Shown here in pieces: positions 48,258-60,369 of a DNA stretch of 64,000 nucleotides. How positions within the stretch are numbered: the stretch's first letter is position 1; each line of letters begins with the position of its first letter. The notes under the pieces are model-generated. The model had not been told where the DNA came from. It saw nothing but the letters and a program-made list of their open reading frames with translations, and did not search any database. Origin of the DNA: Anastrepha obliqua (lineage: Eukaryota; Arthropoda; Insecta; Diptera; Tephritidae); contig NC_072893.1 of the NCBI RefSeq assembly GCF_027943255.1, positions 38,772,001 to 38,836,000 of the forward strand, read 5' to 3'. The position numbers were made by a program, and so were the translations under genes.

Positions 48258-49546
48258 TATAAAGGGTTAAAGTGGTTAAATTTCAAGGGCCGATGTTGAA
48301 TGTGAACCACACACAAATGTCAAGTTTCTTTCTGCATTTCATTTGACATTTTTCAATCTCAGACAAACTAATATTGAACGATGGAAAGATACATAATCGA
48401 GCAACGCGCTAAAGTTATTCAGGCTTATTATGAAAACGGGCGTTGAAATCAAAATGCATATCGGGCACTTCGTGACTTTTTCGGTCAATTTATTCGTCCA
48501 GATGTGCGTACAATCGGAAAAGTTGTGCAAAAGTTTGAGCAAACCCGGTCTGTAGGAGATTTGGAAAGACCAGTGCATGCTCGTACAGCTCGCACTGCAG
48601 AAAATATTGCTGCTGTTCGCGATAATGTAATTGAAAAGCCGTCCACCTCAATTCGTCGTCGTGCCCAACAATTGCACCTCTCACGCTCGTCGTTGATGAA
48701 CATTATGCATAAAGACTTGCATTTACATGCTTACAAGGTGCAATTGACTCAAAAACTAAAGCCTTTTGACCATTTCAAGCGTCGTCAATGGTCAGAATGG
48801 TGGCAGGAAATGGCAACAGTGAATGACCGATTTTCGAAGAAAATCATCTTCAGTGATGAGGCACATTTTCACCTCAGTGGATTCGTCAATAAGCAGAATT
48901 GCCACATTTGGGCGAATGATAATCCAAGTGTGATTGCCGAAAAACCAATGCACCCACAAAGAGTGACTCTTTCGTTTATGGGCCGGCGTCATCAGTGGGC
49001 CGTATTTTTTCCAAAATTAGGCCGGTCAGGCAGTTACTGTGAATAGTGTTCGCAATCGTGAGATGATGACGAACTTTTTATGACCCGAATTGGAAGACAT
49101 GGATGTGGACGATATGTAGTTTCAACAGGACGGTGCCACTTGTCACACAGCTAACGAAACAATGGCTCTTTTGCGCGAAAAATTTGATGGCCGAATAATC
49201 TCACGTCGCGGCGATGTCGATTGGCGGCCAATATCATGTGATTTGACACCGTTGGACTTCTTTCTTTGGGGTTATTTGAAAGAAAAGGTGTACGTCAATA
49301 AGCCAGCAACAATGCAAAAGCTAAAGAATGAGATAATTCGGCACATTAACCACATAGAACCTAAATTGTGTCTCAGCGTCGTCGAAAATTTGGACCATCG
49401 GATGGAGGTTGGCCGATATTTTGTTATATGCGTAATTGAGCCATACCAGTAATAATCATAATAAAGAGAAATGATAATTATTTTCTAAAAAAAATTGTAT
49501 TTTATTCAAAATCAACACCGGCCCTCAAAAATTAGCCACCCTATAT
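48258..49546 (+). mobile_element. Full-length DD41D element
   Basis: The left end around 48258 reads ATAAAGGG, with TTCAAGGGCCGATGTTGA further in. The right end, on the other strand, reads ATAGGGTGGCTAATTTTTGA then GGGCCGGTGTTGATTTTGAA, and closes near 49546. The length of about 1.29 kb and the nearly complete transposase mark it as a full copy. Target TA repeats lie in TATATA-like flanks, so the exact ends are uncertain by a few bases. Its shortened relative is at 37061. Confidence 0.9.
48381..49452 (+). pseudogene. DD41D transposase, lightly damaged
   Basis: Starts MERYIIEQRAKVIQAYYENG at 48381, where a TGA stop interrupts after GR. It is then open from NQNAYRALRDFFGQFIRP to GRRHQWAVFFPKLG. 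That covers both helix-turn-helix parts (RRRAQQLHLSRSSLMNIMHK) and the first Asp in IIFSDEAHFHLSGFVNKQNC. After about 49020 the frame shifts to NSVRNREMMTNFL, with further stops in PELEDMDVDDM-FQQDGATCHTA (second Asp). It then runs RGDVDWRPISCDLTPLDFFLW (third Asp at PLD). The Asp-to-Asp spacing is 41 residues. Few lesions: two or three stops and one frameshift. Confidence 0.9.
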
Positions 49547-49559
49547 ATACATATTTTCA

Positions 49560-50870
49560 TCATCAAAGCTGTCGTCGCAGCAAAGGAGACAAAAACTCCT
49601 CCCCGTTTGGAACCGTCGCCCATCCTGGAACCGCTTTCGCATTACTTCAGAGGGGCGTTCCATCTTTCTCATTACAAAGGTCTATGCTTGCGTGCCTGTG
49701 TCCACGTACCGCTTTTTTATTCTCGCTACTTAACATCTTTTCGATTACATTTTCAGTAGTTATATGGCCGACTGCATTCTCCAGCGTTCGAGATTCTTGT
49801 TAATAACGCATGCATTGGACCGAGGTGGGATGTTCGTTTTTTCTTATTTTGAACAGGTATTTCTGCAAATACCCGTGTCCTGAAGGCATTTTAGTTGTAT
49901 ATTTCCCGATGTTCCTGCTGTACGATGTGACAACGTCTTTTATTAGCCGTCCATCTACTGCGCGCTTCGTTAATCCAGCGGTCTTGTCATAGCCAACGCT
50001 TCTTAAGGGATGATTTAAAGCGCTGCAGGTTTGCGAACTCTTGCTTTCATTCCCTCTTTCGTTAAAGCCCACAACTTTTTCCGCCCAAAATCTAGTAAGT
50101 CTACCACTTATAACTTGAACAGCTGGCCCTGATGCTGTGTGGTAGGCGGACACAACTCGCAGAGCTGCCACTCATTGTATCGTTGCTAAGAGCTAACATT
50201 GGTGAATTGCCTGTAGCGCATTTGTCCACAGTTCAGCTCTGTGTAAGAGATCGGAGAGCGTAGTAGCCATCATTATTTCCCGTTTCCTTTGGGTTGGACC
50301 CCCACGTCTACTGACTAGTGATGCCATCTTAGCGGCATACTCTGCTGTGCGTTTTATTTGGGCGCAGGAGGTTAGTCGTGACCCCAGTCTTATGTCTAGG
50401 TACTTTAGCACCTTTTTGTGGTTAGCGTATTTGAGCTAGTTTGCCTTGGACTTGTGCGGTTACTCCATCAGGGTCTGGTGCATTGTTGATTTTGAGCTTG
50501 CTCGCAACTAACTGGAGTTCCTCACTGGTGAGTATTGGAGACTCTTCTGCCGCGTTTATTTGACACTCAATGCCTTCTCTGAATTTGTGGACTGGAAAGA
50601 GTTATTTTACGATGTAATCCATAGCGCTCGAGCTTAGTTCCGGTGTAGGTACCCTGGCTCCCACATTTCTTCAGCACAAACTTGTACGCAAGTCCCCAGG
50701 GGTTCCTATTTAGATCTGCCCGGAGTTGCTCCCAGTTGTCTTTCTTGCTATTTGCAATAGAGGCCGTTTGCTGAAACTTTTCTACTCTTGTATCCTTCTG
50801 CGTCGCCAGTGGCTTGCCCGGTTCGTCTGGCTCTGAAGTGTATTTCCATTTTAGGCGAACACAGTGAGTA
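49560..50870 (-). mobile_element. R1-like LINE fragment
   Basis: On the minus strand from 50870: LGTCVQVCAEEMWEPG, TSEELQLVASKLKINNAPDP, then VLKYLDIRLGSRLTSCAQIK, MASLVSRRGGPTQRKREIMM and LLHRAELWTNALQ. Then come ALRVVSAYHTASGPAVQVIS, SGHGYLQKYLFKIRKNEHPT and the start of a Cys-rich end (SVQCMRY). This order is that of R1-clade LINEs after the RT core, with no RNase H. The catalytic RT motifs are absent between the first and second parts. It is truncated and frameshifted. Confidence 0.75.
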
Positions 50871-52810
50871 TCTTAATATAATACAGTTTACTAATATTTG
50901 ACATAGAAAGGGCCAGGCGATATCTGACTCGCATTTAGAAGATTTCTGAAATTTTTAAAAAATTTCATTTCTCATCAATTCTGTTCTGTCTGTAGCTGCT
51001 GATTTCAATCAAAACTTACACACTGTAATAAAAGAGTGAGGGCAAAGCTAACTGGTGCCGAAGGATCTATCAACAGCAAACACTACAACGACATGGTAAA
51101 ACATAATAATACACCAAGTATGCCACACACATAGAAGAGAGGCAATGAGCAAAACTGGCTTTGAGCGAAATAAGCAGCAACATTCTTATGCTGTGTAAAA
51201 CAATTAAGTAGTAAAAAATTATATATCCAGTCAAGTAGCTCTTCACGTCATTAAACAGCTTTGTTGCCACCACTTCTATCGCCACAACTACAGCCACACA
51301 GCCACTACAGCAGCCACTGTAACTGCAGCCCCTGCAACAGAAGCAGCTGTACGTAGCAGAAGCATTTGTAGGATGCTTAATTTTGTTAATTAAATTTGAT
51401 TGCACTGCAATTAACGGCAGCGTGCTGCAAACGCCACCAAAGCTTTAATGGCGGCGTTATTGTGGCCAATCTGTGTGATGAAGGATACTCCGGCAAGGAC
51501 ATTGCTAAGAGGTGTTACAACTTTTTCAAGGTTCCCTTCAACAATTTGCCGACGCACTTTTACACTTTCACGCCTGCGGAAAAATAATTTCAATTTTCAA
51601 CATTAAAAAGGCGCATTTTAAGAAAAGAAAAAAAAATTATAAAAAAATACTAATAACTTCCTTGCCGAACGCGCTTATCCTTGACCGCAAGCAATGCAAG
51701 CTTTTGTATGCAACGTAGTGCAGTGACAATGTGTTGGAGGAAACTTGCAAGCTATTTAAGTTGATTTGCGTAATTTCTTAATTTCATGAATCTTACACAT
51801 TTGTAATTAACTGGCTTAAAGCGAGGTTGCGAGCAAAATGCAAAGAAGAGGAAAGAAAAAAACCAAAAAAAAAATCTGAATCTAACACCTCACTGCCAAC
51901 AACCGATGTACCTATGTATAGAGCGACTTCTTCATGGCTACTCATAATTCACTTTTCCAATGTACATCTTCGCCTATTCCACTCCCTGCGTTTGCCATCC
52001 ACATTTTCCTCATTAAAATAACAATTGCATTTTGTCACCGGAAATTTGGTTCATGTCAAGCAAAGCAGTGGCGAAGAATGATGAAAAGTTGAGAATAGCG
52101 AACAGGAAGAAATTAGAAAAGACGAAAGTCGCGCTTGCTAAAAGCGGGGAGCAGCCTTCAATGCCATCTTTCAATAATGCATTTCTCATTTTTCAGTTTT
52201 TCTTTTCACTGACGTTTCTCTTGTGTCCGGTTCCACTTGAACTATTGGCCATCTACTGAATCGCAAAGGTAGCCTCTGCTGCTGACATCGCCTCAATTTG
52301 CGAATGGAAAGTGAGAAAATGTAAAGTAGTAAACGCGAAAGTTTTTCTGCGTTTCAGTTATTCCTGGCTATGGAAAAGTATTGAGCATAAAAAATGTTGT
52401 ATGAAATTTTTTAGCGAAGTAACATTTCGTACTTTTTAAATTTTGTTATTTTTTCATATCACGGTTTGCTAGCTATTTTGTGGCAAATGTGGATATTGAA
52501 TTTCGGTGTAAAAGTTCAAAGCAAATCCTTTTGAATTTCGGTTTTCCACATTAATGAGAATCGGAAGCAGGAAAAATAGAAAAGCTTCACGTTAAATGTG
52601 TTTACTAAGGATTTAGAAGGAGAATTAGAATTTAACAAACGAAGCTTTAATTTCTTAACCCTTAGTTTAGGTTAGGTTATCGTAGTAGTTAGTCTATATG
52701 ACCAACTCATTTAGTCCTTACAGGTCCATTGTCATACCGCATTGCGCCACGGCAATCTCATTTATTTTGCTTAGTGGAACAATTTTGTGGCGTGTGTTTT
52801 TGGTTTAGCC
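50871..52810. other. Gene-free DNA
   Basis: AT-rich sequence. A minus-strand Cys/Val-rich frame at 51070-51405 comes from GCCACNACN repeats. I see no genes here. Confidence 0.45.
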
Positions 52811-53487
52811 TGTTCTAATTAAAAGTAATGTTTATAATTTTGTAAAATATACATTTTTTTTTTAATTAGTTCAATACTTCACTCAGTTTTATTTAGCTTA
52901 ACTTTTTTTAACATCTGGTCGCATTGTCCGCGATTGCGGTTATTGTTCGTGTTCTTCTCCTTTGAGCAGTCAAATCTCTCTCTCTACTGCAGTGTTGCCT
53001 GGCTTTGGATATAAAAGCGCAATAAAATGCCCATTTAAAGAAAATAAAATACCAAATTTTTATTGAATTACTTAAAGAACTTTAAATTTTTTGTTTTTTT
53101 AAATAAATGTGTTATGGATATGTACAGTTTAATGTATGTGTTTTTTGCTAAGTGAATGACTCTTTTGCTATATTTGAAGTTATGTAACAAGATAAGGTAC
53201 TCTTTTTGTAAAAATGTCAGTATGGTTACATCAGTATTTTCTGATATTTTGTTGTTTATTTTAACTACGAATACACCTCTTGATGCCCTATGCCCCACTA
53301 AGGATTGAGGATTGGAAGAAACGATTACTCCTCTTATGGTTTTAATGCGCATTCAATAAATTCAAACGCTTTTTAAAATGTGTAAAAGGATTTTCAATGA
53401 TAAGAAGAGTTGAGAGAGGGACATTCAATATTCTTGTATAAACTTAAAAGGAGCAAAAAATTAAATTTGCACTTTCAAAATATTAAA
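52811..53487 (-). repeat. Unclassified dispersed repeat, copy B
   Basis: Inverted copy of 38650-39366. A 94-codon minus-strand frame (53352-53068: MRIKTIRGVIVSSNPQSLVG, TILTFLQKEYLILLHNF) lies in the shared part. It begins like a coding sequence, but copy A has stops and changes in the same place and I recognise no family. The copy ends near TGTTCTAATTAAAAG (52811). Confidence 0.82.
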
Positions 53488-53794
53488 CTTTACAATCTTG
53501 TTTCTATCATTTTTGTAGCGGCTGCGATTTGTGCATTGCGAAATGCTGATGAGATTAAGTGCAGTGGTAACTTAGTGAGGCGTACTCCAAGAACCATTCT
53601 ATACACAGACTTCTCAAATGCCCGTATAGAGTAAATCATTTTAAAACTTCGTAAGTCCTCAAGTTTGAATTAATTTCTTTACATATTTTTCTATTAAAAA
53701 TTATATAGCAATGGTACTTAATATTTTTTTATTGAAGCTTCCTTAAACACCTTTTGTTTGAATTATTTCACTATTTTTATAACTTTTGTAACCA

Positions 53795-54060
53795 ATATTT
53801 ACCGGTCCCGGGACATCGGAATATTGAAGGTAACGAAAAAGCAGATGAATCGGTATTCACACTATTAGGTGCAGTCAAGAGTACAATTTCCCAAAAATAC
53901 CTCCGAATCGCGGACTGTAGATGGCGAGACCAGACGAAATGCAAAATCAGCAGAGCGTTATGGCCCACCTACAATCTCACACAATCGTCAATATTGTTAA
54001 ACATGAAACGACGAGTTTTTGGAAGGCCAGAATGTTAACTCTGGCAAACCGCTGTTGAAT
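53795..54060 (+). mobile_element. LINE RNase H/C-terminal fragment
   Basis: The plus strand encodes LPVPGHRNIEGNEKADESVF (RNase H end block), then ISQKYLRIADCRWRDQTKCK and SRALWPTYNLTQSSILLNMK. This is the standard sequence after RNase H in I-group LINEs. A deletion after ADESV joins distant parts. No RT remains. Confidence 0.78.
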
Positions 54061-55269
54061 TGTAGCAGATTTACAAAAAAAATTGTTTCTAGATATTTTA
54101 TCTGTTTATTGGGAAAACCAAAAAAAATTTTTTTTTTCACGTTCTCGCTCTTAAAAAAATAGAAAAATTGATTATAAAATTATAATTCTGCTACCCGCGA
54201 GAGCCACAAGTCTACTCAATAACATAAAAAAAAGTCAAATCTATCGATTCAGTACTTTTTAAAAAATTACCAACGCCAACTCGGAAATAATAGTGTCCAG
54301 AAAAACACGGTTACCGCGTTTATACCTGGGCGTCGTACTCCAAACCGGTCTCGACTTAAAGGATTGTAACGCTTAAACCACAACGAATTTCAATATAAAA
54401 ATTTGCAAGTATATTTTTGAAAGTATTATATAAACTAAAAAAAAGTCAATTTTTTCGAAATTCTAGACCAGAAAGATGTCTTAAATAATTGATTTACAAA
54501 TATCCATTTTATAATGTTTTTTTTTCTAGACGTGTTGCAGTTACATCTTGGCATAATTTATAACTCACAATTTTTCATACCTATTTTTTAATCTAAGTAA
54601 TATTTTTGGAAGAGCTCCGTACTATGGAATTTCTTGTCAAGTACATACATACTCTACATATGTACTTATGCCAGAACATCCGTTTAACATTAGCAGGTCG
54701 CACACGTCGTATGAGTAATGGCTCATTAGTAAACACAGATGCTTACAAACAAGCAGCCAAATTCACTGTCTAAGACATAAGCCCATTAGGAAAATTAAAT
54801 GTCTCGATTTCCGCAGCACTTCTGCGTACATCATCATCATTTCCTTAATGAAATAAAGTGAGGCAGAGTAAAGCTAACTACTTTACAACAACAATGCCAT
54901 AACATTCGAATTTCTAAATTAATAGGCAAAAATATTAAGCAAACATAAAAAAAGTTAAATAAATACCATTAAGTTAAAATCTAAATTTACCAGCCGTCGC
55001 AAGGAGGAGCATAAATGACATCAAAAACAAATAATAATAACGTTACTTTTCAAGCAATTACAACAATAAAACTGAACATTAAAAAATTTCTATATTTCTA
55101 AGAGGCAAATAAAATTCGGGGACTATTATTAACAAGGAGAAGAGAAATCACTGTAATTCGTGAGCAAATATTTAAAGATTTTTTTATTTTCTTTGGTGAA
55201 CAATTATTGCGCAATTAGCAGCCATTGAGCCTTTTTCACTTAACATCAAAGAGAGAATTCATAAAAGTA
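54061..55269. other. Gene-free AT-rich DNA
   Basis: No motif, repeat end or coding pattern was recognised. Confidence 0.45.
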
Positions 55270-55800
55270 AATCATCCGATCTCTGCTTAGTGACATTGCT
55301 GGCCTGACAAGGGACCTGTGAGGTAGTGTGCCCGCGAAAGGAGAGGATCGGGACCCCGTGACAACCTGCGCTCTACTCCTGGAAGGATGGGCTTTGCACC
55401 AACTCAGCGAGTTGTGGGCAGGTACTCGAACGTGTAAGGTCGCGAAATCCTTCTGGCCACGTTTGGATCGGAGGCGTTCGAGGGATATTCTGAGGATGGC
55501 AAATTCTCAGCTCACAAATTTTGTGGGCATCCTCACACTGCACTAACCGCGCGGCATACATGTCGGGAGACTCGGTATTACTTCAAGTCCTTTTTGCATC
55601 AGCTGTATGGAGGATGAGGTGGAATCATCTCAGCACCTGCTCCTAATCTGCCCCCACTCTTGAGGGACTAAGATCTAAGCATTTTGGTTCTCATTTCTTT
55701 ACTGCGCTTACTGACATAGCAGGTCTTCATATCAAAAATCTGATGAACCTCATCACCAACATAAAGCGGCTAACACAGCCGCAAATTAGTCACCGTTCAC
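55270..55800 (+). mobile_element. LINE C-terminal fragment
   Basis: The plus strand encodes LHQLSELWAGTRTCKVAKSF, WPRLDRRRSRDILRMANSQL, then after a stop HVGRLGITSSPFCISCMEDE and VESSQHLLLICP. The Cys-x2-Cys..His..Cys pattern is typical of the C-terminal end of I-group LINEs. It is a different copy from the fragment at 53795 and is broken by stops. Confidence 0.75.
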
Positions 55801-56056
55801 GGTCCACAAATACCAAACCCCTCCATCTCTCTCCTTTTCGTTCTATCGTTTCCCTTCAACTCTTTTTTTCTCCCTTGCGATGGTATCACAAAGTATGAAC
55901 CAAACTTATTTCGTCCAAGTGGGCCCACTTTCTGGGCAACCATTGCAATCTATATTATATAATAATATAATATTCACCATTTGCTTCCATAACTTTTGTC
56001 GATGTGAGAGACAATTTCATAACTCTACTATTGAAGAAGACCAAGGACTTCTTCTT

Positions 56057-58165
56057 CTTGTTAATTTGCGCTATAACCGCTTACGCGATTTTTGCCGAGT
56101 TTAACAAGGTGCGCCAGTCGTTTCTTTCTCGTGCTAACCGGCGCCAATTTGACACACCAAGTGAAGCCAAGTCCTTCTCCACCTGATGTTTCCAACGCAG
56201 AGGAGGCCGCCCTCTTCCTCCGTTGGTACCGCTTCGAATACTTTCAAAGCCGGAGCGTTTGTATCCATTCGGATGTCATAACCCAGCCAACGTAGCCGCT
56301 GGATCTTTATTCGCTGCGCTATGTCTATGTCGTCGTAAAGCTCATACAGCTCATCGTTCCGCCGCCTGCGATATTCGCCCTTGCCGACGTGCAAAGCTCC
56401 AAAATCTTACGCAGAATCTTTCTCTCAAGCACTTCAAGCGTCGCTTCATCGAATGTTGTCATCGTCCAAGCTTCTGCGCCATACGTTAGGACGGACATGA
56501 TGAGAGCCTTGTGTTAGTTTTGTTCATCGAGAGACGACTTTATTACTCTTTCCTACTTAGTCCAAAGTAGCACTTGTTGGCAAGAGAGATTCTAAGTTGG
56601 ATTTCAAGGCTCACATTGTTATCGGTGTTAATGCTGGTTCCTAAATAGACGAAGTCCCTTACAACCTGGAAATCATAACTGTCAACAGTGATGTGGATGC
56701 CGATACGCGAGTGCGCCGACTGTTTGTTTGAAGACAGGAAGTATTTCGTTTTGTACTCGTTCATCACCCGAATGGGTCTTTGCCTCCTTATACAGTTTGG
56801 AGAAAACAGAACTGACAGCGCGGTTGATAAGGCCGATGATGTCAATATCATCGGCATACGCCAACAATTGTACGCTCTTATAAAATATTGTACCTGAGCG
56901 ATTAAGTTCTGCGGCTCGCACGATGCTCTCCAACATCAGGTTAAAGAAGTCACACGACAGCGAGTCACCCTGTGTGAAACCTCGTTTGGTATCAAACGGC
57001 TCGGAGAGGTCCTTCCCAATTCTGACAGCGCTGCTGGTGTTGAGCAACGTCATCTTACATAGCCGTATTAGTTTTGCAGGGATACCAAATTCAGTCATCG
57101 CGGCACACAGATAACTCCTTTCCGTACTGCCGAATGCAGCTTTGAAGTCGACGAATAGATTATATGTGTCGATTCTCCTTTCATGGGTCTTTTCCAAGAA
57201 TTGGCGTATTGTGAATATTTGGTCGATGGTAGACTTTCCAGGTCTAAACCCACACTGATAAGGTCCAATCAGTTGGTAGCAGGAGGGCTTCAGCCTTTCA
57301 CACAATGTGCTCGCTAGAACCTTATAGGCGATATTTAGAAGAATAATCCCGCGGTAATTGGCACAGATTGCAGGATCCCTCTTCTTATGGATGGGGCAGA
57401 GCACACTTAAATTCCAATCGGCAGGCATGCTTTTCTCCGACTGTATTTTGCATAGGAGCTGATGCATGCACCTTACCAGCGCCTCGCCGCCGTATTTGAA
57501 TAGCTCAGCCGGCAGTCCGTCGGCGCCCACGGCTTTGTTATTCTTTAGCCGCGTTATCGCTATTCTCACCTCGTCATGATCGGGTGGCGGAACGACAATT
57601 CCGCCGTCGACGATTGGGGTATCGGGATCTTCACATTCTCTGTGACATGCGCAGCTGTCACTCTTTAACAGGTTCGAGAAGTGTTCCCTCCATAATTTAA
57701 GAATGCTCTGTACGTCAGTCACCAGTTCGCCGTCTTTGTTCTTACAGGAAAACGCCCCGGTCTTGAAACCTTCTGTAAGCCGCCGAACTTTCTGGTAGAA
57801 TTTTCGGGCGTTGTTCCTGTTGGCCAGCATCTCAAGTTCTTCGCACTCACGTATTTCGGTCTCTCGTTTCTTCTTTTTGACAATACGGCCCTCTTCCTTT
57901 TTCAGCTTTCTGTAGCGATCCCACATGGCTCGCCTTGCGCCCGATCGCAGCGTGGCTCTATAGGCTGCATCCTTTCTTTCTGCGGCACCATGCCATTCCT
58001 CGTCGTACAAACTGAGAAACGTACTACGAGAAATGTTGCTCCACTGCTCCTGCATGCCCGTTTTATTGGGCAGTACTCCCTGAGAGCAGGCGTGAGAGTC
58101 GAGCGAAAGAAAGAAAGCGCGTACGCTCAGTCCAATCCAGCTACATTTAATGTATTTCATGACAT
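56057..58165 (-). mobile_element. RTE-like LINE, longest copy, 5'-truncated
   Basis: Contains most of the reverse transcriptase (58160-56682) and the post-RT domain (56394-56134: EYRRRRNDELYELYDDIDIA, LRWLGYDIRMD) up to the 3' end at 56057. There the minus strand ends CTCGGCAAAAATCGCG..GCGCAAATTAA and a short AAG-type tail. The endonuclease that should precede the RT is absent. At least one frameshift near 56690 separates the two coding blocks. It is the reference for the fragments at 2205, 4078 and 26627. Confidence 0.92.
56682..58160 (-). pseudogene. LINE reverse transcriptase (492 open codons)
   Basis: An open frame with the RT landmarks in order. A charged linker (RYRKLKKEEGRIVKKKKRET) comes first, then RLKNNKAVGADGLPAELFKY (about residue 205-225), NLSVLCPIHKKRDPAICANY with RGIILLNIAYKVL, and GFRPGKSTIDQIFTIRQFLE. 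FVDFKAAFGS follows (motif A; the last Asp of AFD is Gly), then TKRGFTQGDSLSCDFFNLML (motif B) and LLAYADDIDIIG (motif C, intact YADD). The K-N-x-K-A-x-G-x-D-G-x-P-A-E pattern and the later LGH-R-MD domain are RTE/BovB-like. The frame shifts after INR.AVSSVFSKLYKEAKTH, so the C-terminal domain is out of frame. Without the endonuclease it cannot move itself. Confidence 0.9.
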
Positions 58166-60369
58166 ATGGCTAACTAAAACCATCTAGCGGAAAATGCGTT
58201 GAATATTTATCATTTTTGAGCTTCCCAAAAGTTTTTGTTTTTAATAAAATTAAAGCAAAAAGTTTCGAACAAATTGGATTTAATGGAAATATGGAAATGG
58301 GAAAATGGAAATGTCAACAATAGTTTTAAAAAATGTATGATATTAATAAAATTTATTAAAACAAGCTTCTGATATTGAAAAAAAAATTATGGAAATAGTT
58401 TTTTTCCTAATTATGGAAAAAATAATTTTTTTTCTTAATTTTATTCGAGGTTTTGAAATTAAAAAAATTAAGGAAAAACCATAATTTGTAAAAATTTAAT
58501 GAAATTAAAAAAAATCAGTAAAATTGAAGAAAAAAAATTATTCTTATTTTAACAATTTTTTTTTTAATTTCATTAATTTTTTAAGAATTACGGTTTTTAA
58601 TTTTTTTAATTTCAAAACCTCGAATAAAATTATTTTGTGCATAATTTTTTCCCCCAATTTGACTAAATTTTGTTTTTTATTTGTTTTTTAATTTTTTTTA
58701 ATTTCACAAAATTTTTTTTTAAATTCTTTTGAGATTTTTTTCTTGGAAATTATTGTTTTTTAATTTTTTTTCGATTTGACCAATTTTTTTTTTTAATTTC
58801 GTTAAATTTTTAAAAACTGTGACTTGTTTCCGCTCAAATAAAACAATACAAAGAAAATTTGAAAAGGGTTTATAAACATTTTATGAAATAAAATTAACAT
58901 GTTTTCAATCAGTAAATAAGTAACCCTGGATGAGTTTAAAGAAATTAATAAATAGAATCTAATTGAAAATATTTCTAATGAATAAGTGATTAGTTAGATG
59001 AAAAATAAAAAGAATTATTAGAAAGAAAATTCAATCAAATTGAAAAAAAAAGTTAAAAATATGTTTAAGAAAAAATATTTTTCAGCATAGTAAGGCTGAA
59101 AAAGTTTAAAGAAATTAATACATTTATCTAATATAGTTGAAAATATTTCTAATGAATAACTGATAAATTGAATATTTAATATTAGATTTTTTTCAAAGCC
59201 TGAAAAATTTTCAAAATCATATAAATAACTGAACTTAGCGTTCTTGCATCACCTCTAACTATTCAGTAATCAACAATGTTGGAAAGCGAAAAGTGGTTGC
59301 TCAAGCGTAGCCTTTTTATTATTTTTCTTTTAACTCTTTTCCTATCGAACAAAACTAAAAGTGTACTATAAATAAACAAATTCGCTGACAAATATGTACT
59401 ACGTGCGTTCACGTCACATACCGAGTACCCATTCATAGTTTTTGTGGTAATATATCATGCGATAAAATATTCACCAAAACCATCAAGTCAGAGAAACCTG
59501 TTTTTACACTGTCGGCATTCCACGGGCATGCGAATGTACATTTAAGTATAATATTTATATACACAAATACCTATAAATAGAGGTGCGCGATCAGTCCGAC
59601 ATGTATATGTGGCTTTGGTTACTCTTATAGGGAGGAGTGCCTTTATTTCCGCACGACTGCTGTGCGTTCTGGGCATAACCATACATGTATTGGTGGGCTC
59701 GCCGAACTTAAGCATTCAAGCGCCACAACACAAGGCAAAAGAGAGAAAAAAGACATGCACAATTGTTTCTTTTGACGACTCAACATATATGGTTTTGCAT
59801 TTTTTCATCCTTTAGTTTGAACTCTGCTGTTTTTATTGTACCGGCGGGCTCTTGGCGGCGCGCATTGCAGTGTCTTGTGAATGACCACCAAACGTAAATG
59901 ACAATCCCATGGTTCGTGAGCTGCCACGCCTGGCACCCGATGCTTAGTGTCTTAGCTCAATGATGCCAACGCACAGTGGCATACAAACAAAATTTGTCTT
60001 ATTAACCGTTTTGCCGCTGATTCCCAAGTATTTTTTTGGATATAAGTACTTATATTTGTATAGGGTGTTGAAAGAATAAGTAGTTTTTGAAGAATTAAAG
60101 AAACAAAAAGTGAAAAAGTTATAGTTAAAGACTTTGGCTGTCGCGATTTGTTTGGCAGCAGCACATCTTGTGGACTAAATTTACGTCACCACTTGTTTGA
60201 GGGTTTCCAGATTTTATCAGCAATAGGATAGATGGTATATACCTTAAATTTCTGCATCATTTAAAAATTGTGGCATAATTCACCATCCTTTAAAAACCAG
60301 AGATCATTCATACTCACATCTTGATCATTCATCTCTCACAACCTACGCAAAAACGTCCGCGATGGCTTT
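58166..60369. other. Very AT-rich, gene-free DNA
   Basis: Long poly-A and poly-T runs, with one long palindrome (58437-58631, listed separately). No coding pattern was recognised. Confidence 0.5.
58437..58631. repeat. Long imperfect palindrome
   Basis: The arm AATTTTATTCGAGGTTTTGA.. at 58437 is the inverse of 58631 backwards, perfect over about 36 bp. The pairing continues imperfectly inwards (ATTTAATGAAATTAAAAAAA against TTTTTTTAATTTCATTAATT) almost to the centre. It could fold into a hairpin with arms of about 80-90 bp. It has no coding content. Confidence 0.85.

Noticed and set aside
58437..58631. Palindrome as a mariner-type MITE
   Set aside because: No TA duplication and no similarity to any terminal repeat in the window.
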